Of a DNA stretch of 64,000 nt, positions 60,263 through 64,000 are shown in pieces (within the stretch, counting starts at the first letter, position 1; the number at the start of each line of letters is the position of its first letter). The translations under genes were made by a program, and so were the position numbers. Source of the DNA: Trichomonas vaginalis G3 (taxonomy: Eukaryota > Parabasalia > Trichomonadida > Trichomonadidae); NCBI RefSeq assembly GCF_026262505.1, contig NC_067206.1, positions 23,079,896 through 23,143,895 of the forward strand, in the 5' to 3' direction. A model generated the notes under the pieces. The model searched no databases. It was not told where the DNA came from and was given only the letters and a program-made list of their open reading frames with translations.

Positions 60263-60738
60263 TATTCAAGCATTAACATTATCGAATAATAATCCTTTGA
60301 ATCATAATCAATAATAATTGACCTTTCACCAGTTTCTATTGTTTGTTTTATTTCTTTTTGTTCCCCACTATCCGGATCGGTCATTGTAATTGTTTTTGTT
60401 ATAGTATCAGCTTTATCTTTAACTTCAATCTTTTTTCCATCGGGATATTTAAACCAAAATTCCAAAAATTCGATATTGTCAATCTGTTCATATTTTAATC
60501 TATCAATTACATTTTTAATACCATCTGAAAATCTTATGAAATGGTCATTATATGGGTTTGATTGAACTAAATTTGAATGAAGTGAAATATAACCTGTTGA
60601 TGAATATGACACTGACTCATATTTTCTGAAAACACTAAAATTTATAACATGAATGAATTTCTTATTCGTTGAATTTATGAATTCTTGAGGTATTCTTATT
60701 CTAGTTTTATTTATCACTGGAAAATAACGCTTTACCAT
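60259..60738 (-). CDS. Penton-like candidate (159 residues), II-C copy
   Basis: I start at MVKRYFPVINKTRIRIPQEF. It overlaps the end of the 222-residue gene by four bases in the convergent orientation. Near-identical to 45724-46203. Confidence 0.45.
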   Translation of the reverse strand: MVKRYFPVINKTRIRIPQEFINSTNKKFIHVINFSVFRKYESVSYSSTGYISLHSNLVQSNPYNDHFIRFSDGIKNVIDRLKYEQIDNIEFLEFWFKYPDGKKIEVKDKADTITKTITMTDPDSGEQKEIKQTIETGERSIIIDYDSKDYYSIMLMLEY

Positions 60739-60795
60739 ATTTTTAATCGTAATAAAAATGTCAATTATCAATATTATTTCGAATAATAGCTGTGA

Positions 60796-61764
60796 ATGTT
60801 GAATCAAATATTAAAGCCTGATTACACAAAAATTGAGATGTTTATGAATTTCATTAAAGAAGCCATTTGTGATAATAACGATGAAGTGTATAAATACCTT
60901 CTCGGCTGGATTGCATCAATGATTCAACATCCTGGAATCAAGAATGAAACAGCAATTATTTTGAAAGGACTTCAGGGAACAGGTAAAAACAGATTTACAG
61001 ATATTATTTCTGAACTTCTCGCCGGTTATTCATGTAAAAACATTACTGAAATAAGTGAGCTAACAGGTAATTTCAATTCAGTAGTTGAGAATAAAATGTT
61101 TCTTGTACTTAATGAACTCAAGAATGTAGGTGAAGACAGACTCGCAAACTTCAACGCTTTGAAATCAATTATTACGGATAATGAGATTAGAATTAATGAA
61201 AAGAATCAACCCAGAAGAACTGCTCAGAATGTTGCCAATTTCATTTTTGTAACTAATAACGTCTACCCTGTCAAAATTGAAGTTGGAGACAGAAGATACG
61301 TAGTTTTAAGAGTTAATGGTAAATTCAAGGGTCAATTTGATTACTTCAAGAATTTGATGAATTCATGCACAAAGGAATTTTATGATAATTTACTGACGTA
61401 TTTTATGCAATATGACCTTTCATCATTTAATGTACGAATCATACCGATGACTGAAGCCAAACAAGATTTAATAGAATTATCAACAAATCCTTTAGATGAA
61501 TGGATAAATACACATTATGATGAATTGTGTGCAGGTATGACGTGTAAAAATGCTCTATTCTGCAAACCATCAGACATGAAAGACAAGAATTTCCAAATGA
61601 GCATTAAGGATAAATGTGATAGGAAACAGAGAAGAATAGATGGTAAACAAACATGGTGTTATGTTTTGAAAGAAGAAATGAAAGGATTATATAAACAGGT
61701 TGAACCAAACGATAATGAGGATTCATTTACTGACGATGAAATACCTGTAAATGAAGCTTTATAA
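60796..61764 (+). pseudogene. SF3 helicase part of the PrimPol-helicase gene, II-C
   Basis: It corresponds to the helicase half of the gene at 38661-40973, with LKGLQGTGKNRF, MFLVLNELK and FIFVTNN present. The primase-type half is not seen, so the copy counts as broken. It is followed by iterons as in II-B. Confidence 0.7.
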
Positions 61765-61789
61765 AGTATGGTTGGAATTTATTTTTGCA

Positions 61790-62030
61790 TTAATCCTGCT
61801 GTAATGTCAAAATGTCATGTTGTCAGTAATTTTAAGAGAAGTTAATTAACCTGGTGACACATGGTGACGTGGTGACACTTTCAGTTCTTCAAAAATAATT
61901 CATAAATGCCTTCCTCCTTTCGTACCTGTTGTCAAAATGTCATGTTGTCAGTAATTTTAAGAGAAGTTAATTAACCTGGTGACACATGGTGACGTGGTGA
62001 CACTTTCAGTTCTTCAAAAATAATTAATTA
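61790..62030. repeat. Diverged iterons, II-C (2 units of about 126 bp)
   Basis: Two units anchored at 61812 and 61938. Much of the unit differs from II-B, but the CCTGGTGACACATGGTGAC core and the TTCAGTTCTTCAAAAATAAT end are kept. Confidence 0.8.
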
Positions 62031-62091
62031 TTGAATAACCCGAAACCATTAACGATAAAATAACTGATAACAAAATTTTATTTTTATATAA

Positions 62092-62277
62092 ATGGATACC
62101 CCACAAGCTCAAAATTTACCACGAATCATAACAAGGGAGGAAATGATAAAAATTATGCAAGAACGAATTAAAAACAACAAACCACGAAAACCGAGAAGAT
62201 GCGGTTATGCAGTAATGATGGAAAGAAGAACCCAGAAGGGTTCGGCGTCTCGAAGAGACGTTGTCGAAGAGGAATAA
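62092..62277 (+). CDS. Small basic family II protein (61 residues)
   Basis: Basic, helix-forming frame (EEMIKIMQERIKNNKPRKPRR) preceded by the TTTTATTTTTATATAA leader typical of these elements. The 3' end encodes two GC-rich hairpins (AACCC-AGAA-GGGTT and CGTCTC-GAA-GAGACG at about 62,228-62,260). Possibly DNA-binding; no family recognised. Confidence 0.4.
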   Translation: MDTPQAQNLPRIITREEMIKIMQERIKNNKPRKPRRCGYAVMMERRTQKGSASRRDVVEEE

Positions 62278-62280
62278 AAA

Positions 62281-62601
62281 TTAAATTTGGATAGAGTTTA
62301 AAAATTCATCTTTATTAAATTCATCTCTTCCAATCAATTTATTTATTCTATTAAATTCTTTTATTTTTGCTTCACTCAGTTTAAGGATTGAACGGTAAGT
62401 TTCTAATTTTTCGATTATTTCTTTCCTCTCTTTATCGTTTTCAATTACTTTAGTTTTATGGGCATCAGCCCCACCGCATTGCAGCTTCTTTTTGTAATAG
62501 CATATTTTTGATTTAATTCTGTTTAGTTTCTTTTTATATTCATCGTCTGGACTCTGACTCTTAATTGAATCAGGACTCTTGGCTGCTTTGTTGTCACTCA
62601 T
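62281..62601 (-). CDS. Small charged family II protein (106 residues)
   Basis: Helical, Lys/Glu-rich (DDEYKKKLNRIKSKICYYKKKL) with a small Gly/Ala patch CGGADAHKT encoded by a GC-rich hairpin (GGGC-ATCA-GCCC). It lies just downstream of, and in the same orientation as, the integrase gene. Function unknown. Confidence 0.4.
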   Translation of the reverse strand: MSDNKAAKSPDSIKSQSPDDEYKKKLNRIKSKICYYKKKLQCGGADAHKTKVIENDKERKEIIEKLETYRSILKLSEAKIKEFNRINKLIGRDEFNKDEFLNSIQI

Positions 62602-62620
62602 TTCTTACGAAATAAAAAAA

Positions 62621-63970
62621 TTAAATATTATTTAAATATAATGGAGTAATAAAATAAATCGGAATTTCTATTAATTTATTGTCAACTTCAACTAATGCAT
62701 TGCCGTTAATATATCTAACAAATTCAGCTATTGTGTCAAATCTTCGTCTTCTTTTTGTCATTGATTTATCAGTTTTTCCATAATCGAGATGAATCAAAAC
62801 TTTATCCCCTTGTTTAAAATTCATGAGCCCCGAATTAATTTGTTCACGTTTAACATCATTCAACCTTTCCATTTGCTTTCTAATATATTCCCATTCTTTT
62901 GAAATATCATTTTTCATTTCCACCGGTTTCATGTTTATAGTTCTATGCCATGTATTATTGTAATAATATACTAACTGTTGTATGATGGGCTCATGATTTC
63001 CATCCCAGTATATCCGACCGTTAACCCCTAACGCATCTCTAAGAGTTCTCATTACCGCATCAACTATTTTATTATGAAACGTATATGGAGAGGATGAAAA
63101 GAAAAAATTAATTTGTGGGAAATAATGAGCCATAGCCGCCTGAAATCCTTTATCACCATCACCCCTGATATTATCTACTCTTTCATGATCTAGTAAGTAT
63201 TGTATAGCTCTTCTTGTTTCCTGTTCTGTTTTCCCTTTCACTGGAATGCAATATAAATATCTAGTGTTAATGTTAATGGCAAATAAATAAGTAACGTTTC
63301 CTTTTGAATATTCTAAATGATCGATTTCGTATGAATATGGATATGGAGCAAATGAAGGGCGACTAAATTTTTCCTTTAACGGTTGAATTTTCGGGTCAAT
63401 TGGTTTATTTAATATCTTGAAATCCTTTTTAAAATCTTTTTGCTTCTTTAATGTTTGAAATGGATATAATAAAGTGAATGATGAAGGATTAACTGAAGGA
63501 GGAGGCGGTACTGTCGTTGGAGGTTTTGGTGTTGCAAGTGGTTTAATTTTATCTGCTTTGATTTTGGATTTCATTCCCCCCTTCATTAATTCTGGATGTA
63601 TTCTATTCATTTGTTTTAAATATGCTGTATATAAAGGTTTGATATACTTTCCCGCTTCGAGTTTATGTTGAAGGATGAATTCCAAAAGTTGATCTTCATT
63701 TAAAAGTCGGGCTGAATATGGTTTAACTAATGAATCATAAATTAAAGCTTGTGCTTCATTTATGGTCTGAGGGACCTGGGTGTTTTGCACCTTTGTTTTT
63801 TGCGGCTCATGATTATATAATTTATATAATTCATCAACATCTTCTTCTGTTAATACTTTATTTTTGAAATCTTTCAACTGTTTAAGTTGTGATTTAGTTT
63901 TTCCCTTTGTATATTCATTATTTTTAATTTTGTCTTTAATTTTAGAAATTATTTTATCATGATATTTCAA
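62621..63970 (-). CDS. Family II retroviral-type integrase (rve/DDE)
   Basis: About 449 residues. The catalytic core shows EIDHLEYSKGNVTYLFAIN (first Asp strand), then IRGDGDKGFQAAMAHYF (second Asp) and SSSPYTFHNKIVDAVMRTLR (region of the final acidic residue). A C-terminal basic and SH3/chromo-like part (FKQGDKVLIHLDYGKTD, RRRFDTIAEFVRYINGNALV) follows. The N-terminal 150 residues are linker-rich, and the exact start near the window edge is uncertain. It would insert linear element DNA with a short duplication. Its sequence is clearly different from the family I integrase. Confidence 0.78.
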   Translation of the reverse strand: MKYHDKIISKIKDKIKNNEYTKGKTKSQLKQLKDFKNKVLTEEDVDELYKLYNHEPQKTKVQNTQVPQTINEAQALIYDSLVKPYSARLLNEDQLLEFILQHKLEAGKYIKPLYTAYLKQMNRIHPELMKGGMKSKIKADKIKPLATPKPPTTVPPPPSVNPSSFTLLYPFQTLKKQKDFKKDFKILNKPIDPKIQPLKEKFSRPSFAPYPYSYEIDHLEYSKGNVTYLFAININTRYLYCIPVKGKTEQETRRAIQYLLDHERVDNIRGDGDKGFQAAMAHYFPQINFFFSSSPYTFHNKIVDAVMRTLRDALGVNGRIYWDGNHEPIIQQLVYYYNNTWHRTINMKPVEMKNDISKEWEYIRKQMERLNDVKREQINSGLMNFKQGDKVLIHLDYGKTDKSMTKRRRRFDTIAEFVRYINGNALVEVDNKLIEIPIYFITPLYLNNI

Positions 63971-64000
63971 AATTTCATTTTTATAATACGGATAATAATA

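Larger units (their letters stand above)
54772..64000. mobile_element. Family II virus-like element, third copy (II-C), runs off the window
   Basis: It begins AGTAGTATGATATGAAGGG, the family II terminus, and continues through the 122-, 78- and 71-residue genes, capsid candidate, ATPase, 299-, 222- and 159-residue genes, helicase part, iterons, two small genes and a retroviral-type integrase. No fibre gene is seen. The right terminus lies outside the window. The copy is fairly young by similarity to II-B (most proteins nearly identical), and has a few breaks. Confidence 0.8.

Overview
The window reads as a piece of a parabasalid (trichomonad) genome, most likely an AT-rich Tritrichomonas-type species. 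The evidence is intron-free protein genes of eukaryotic type (ribosomal protein uL1, an XRCC3-like recombinase, a roadblock dynein light chain, the dynein-assembly factor ZMYND10), TAAA overlapping several stop codons as reported for Trichomonas poly(A) signals, very AT-rich spacers, and heavy loading with virus-like Maverick/Polinton-type elements. The species call is inference.

Host genes. The left flank (1-10,750) carries an inositol-monophosphatase-family gene, RPL10A, a secreted saposin-like gene, an XRCC3-like RAD51 paralogue, a 3'(2'),5'-bisphosphate nucleotidase and a SurE-type nucleotidase. These are followed by a 1.5 kb empty spacer, a TA-flanked 1.27 kb non-autonomous DNA transposon, a hairpin-rich repeat cluster and a possible structured RNA. 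A second host island (51,849-54,473) holds a roadblock dynein light chain, a PSI-domain membrane protein and a ZMYND10 homologue that has no MYND finger.

Virus-like elements (all treated as fossils). Two families are present. Family I (11,904-25,848) has a D12-class adenine methyltransferase, small amphipathic proteins, a phage-like fibre, a retroviral-type integrase, a type-B DNA polymerase remnant and a KilA-N remnant. About 4 kb of gene-bearing sequence is inverted at its two ends, and a 100-N assembly gap lies inside it. Family II has a 546-residue capsid-protein candidate, a packaging ATPase, penton-like minor proteins, a phage-like fibre, a PrimPol-SF3 helicase and, in one copy, a different integrase. 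It occurs three times: a terminal fragment (II-A, 10,832-11,870), a giant inverted structure (II-B, 27,987-51,681) and a copy running off the right edge (II-C, from 54,772).

The most striking structure is II-B. Two arms of about 10.5 kb face each other across a 115 bp spacer, and the whole 23.7 kb unit sits between identical 6 bp direct repeats (TAGATA), as if a palindromic genome had integrated as one piece. One arm is later interrupted by a 2,150 bp hAT-like element with a perfect 8 bp target duplication. The elements are also peppered with GC-rich hairpin mini-repeats, some inside coding frames, and with 131 bp iteron-like repeats beside the helicase gene that may mark a replication origin. 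Many left-arm genes of II-B are broken while the right arm is nearly whole, so long-read or assembly error must be excluded.
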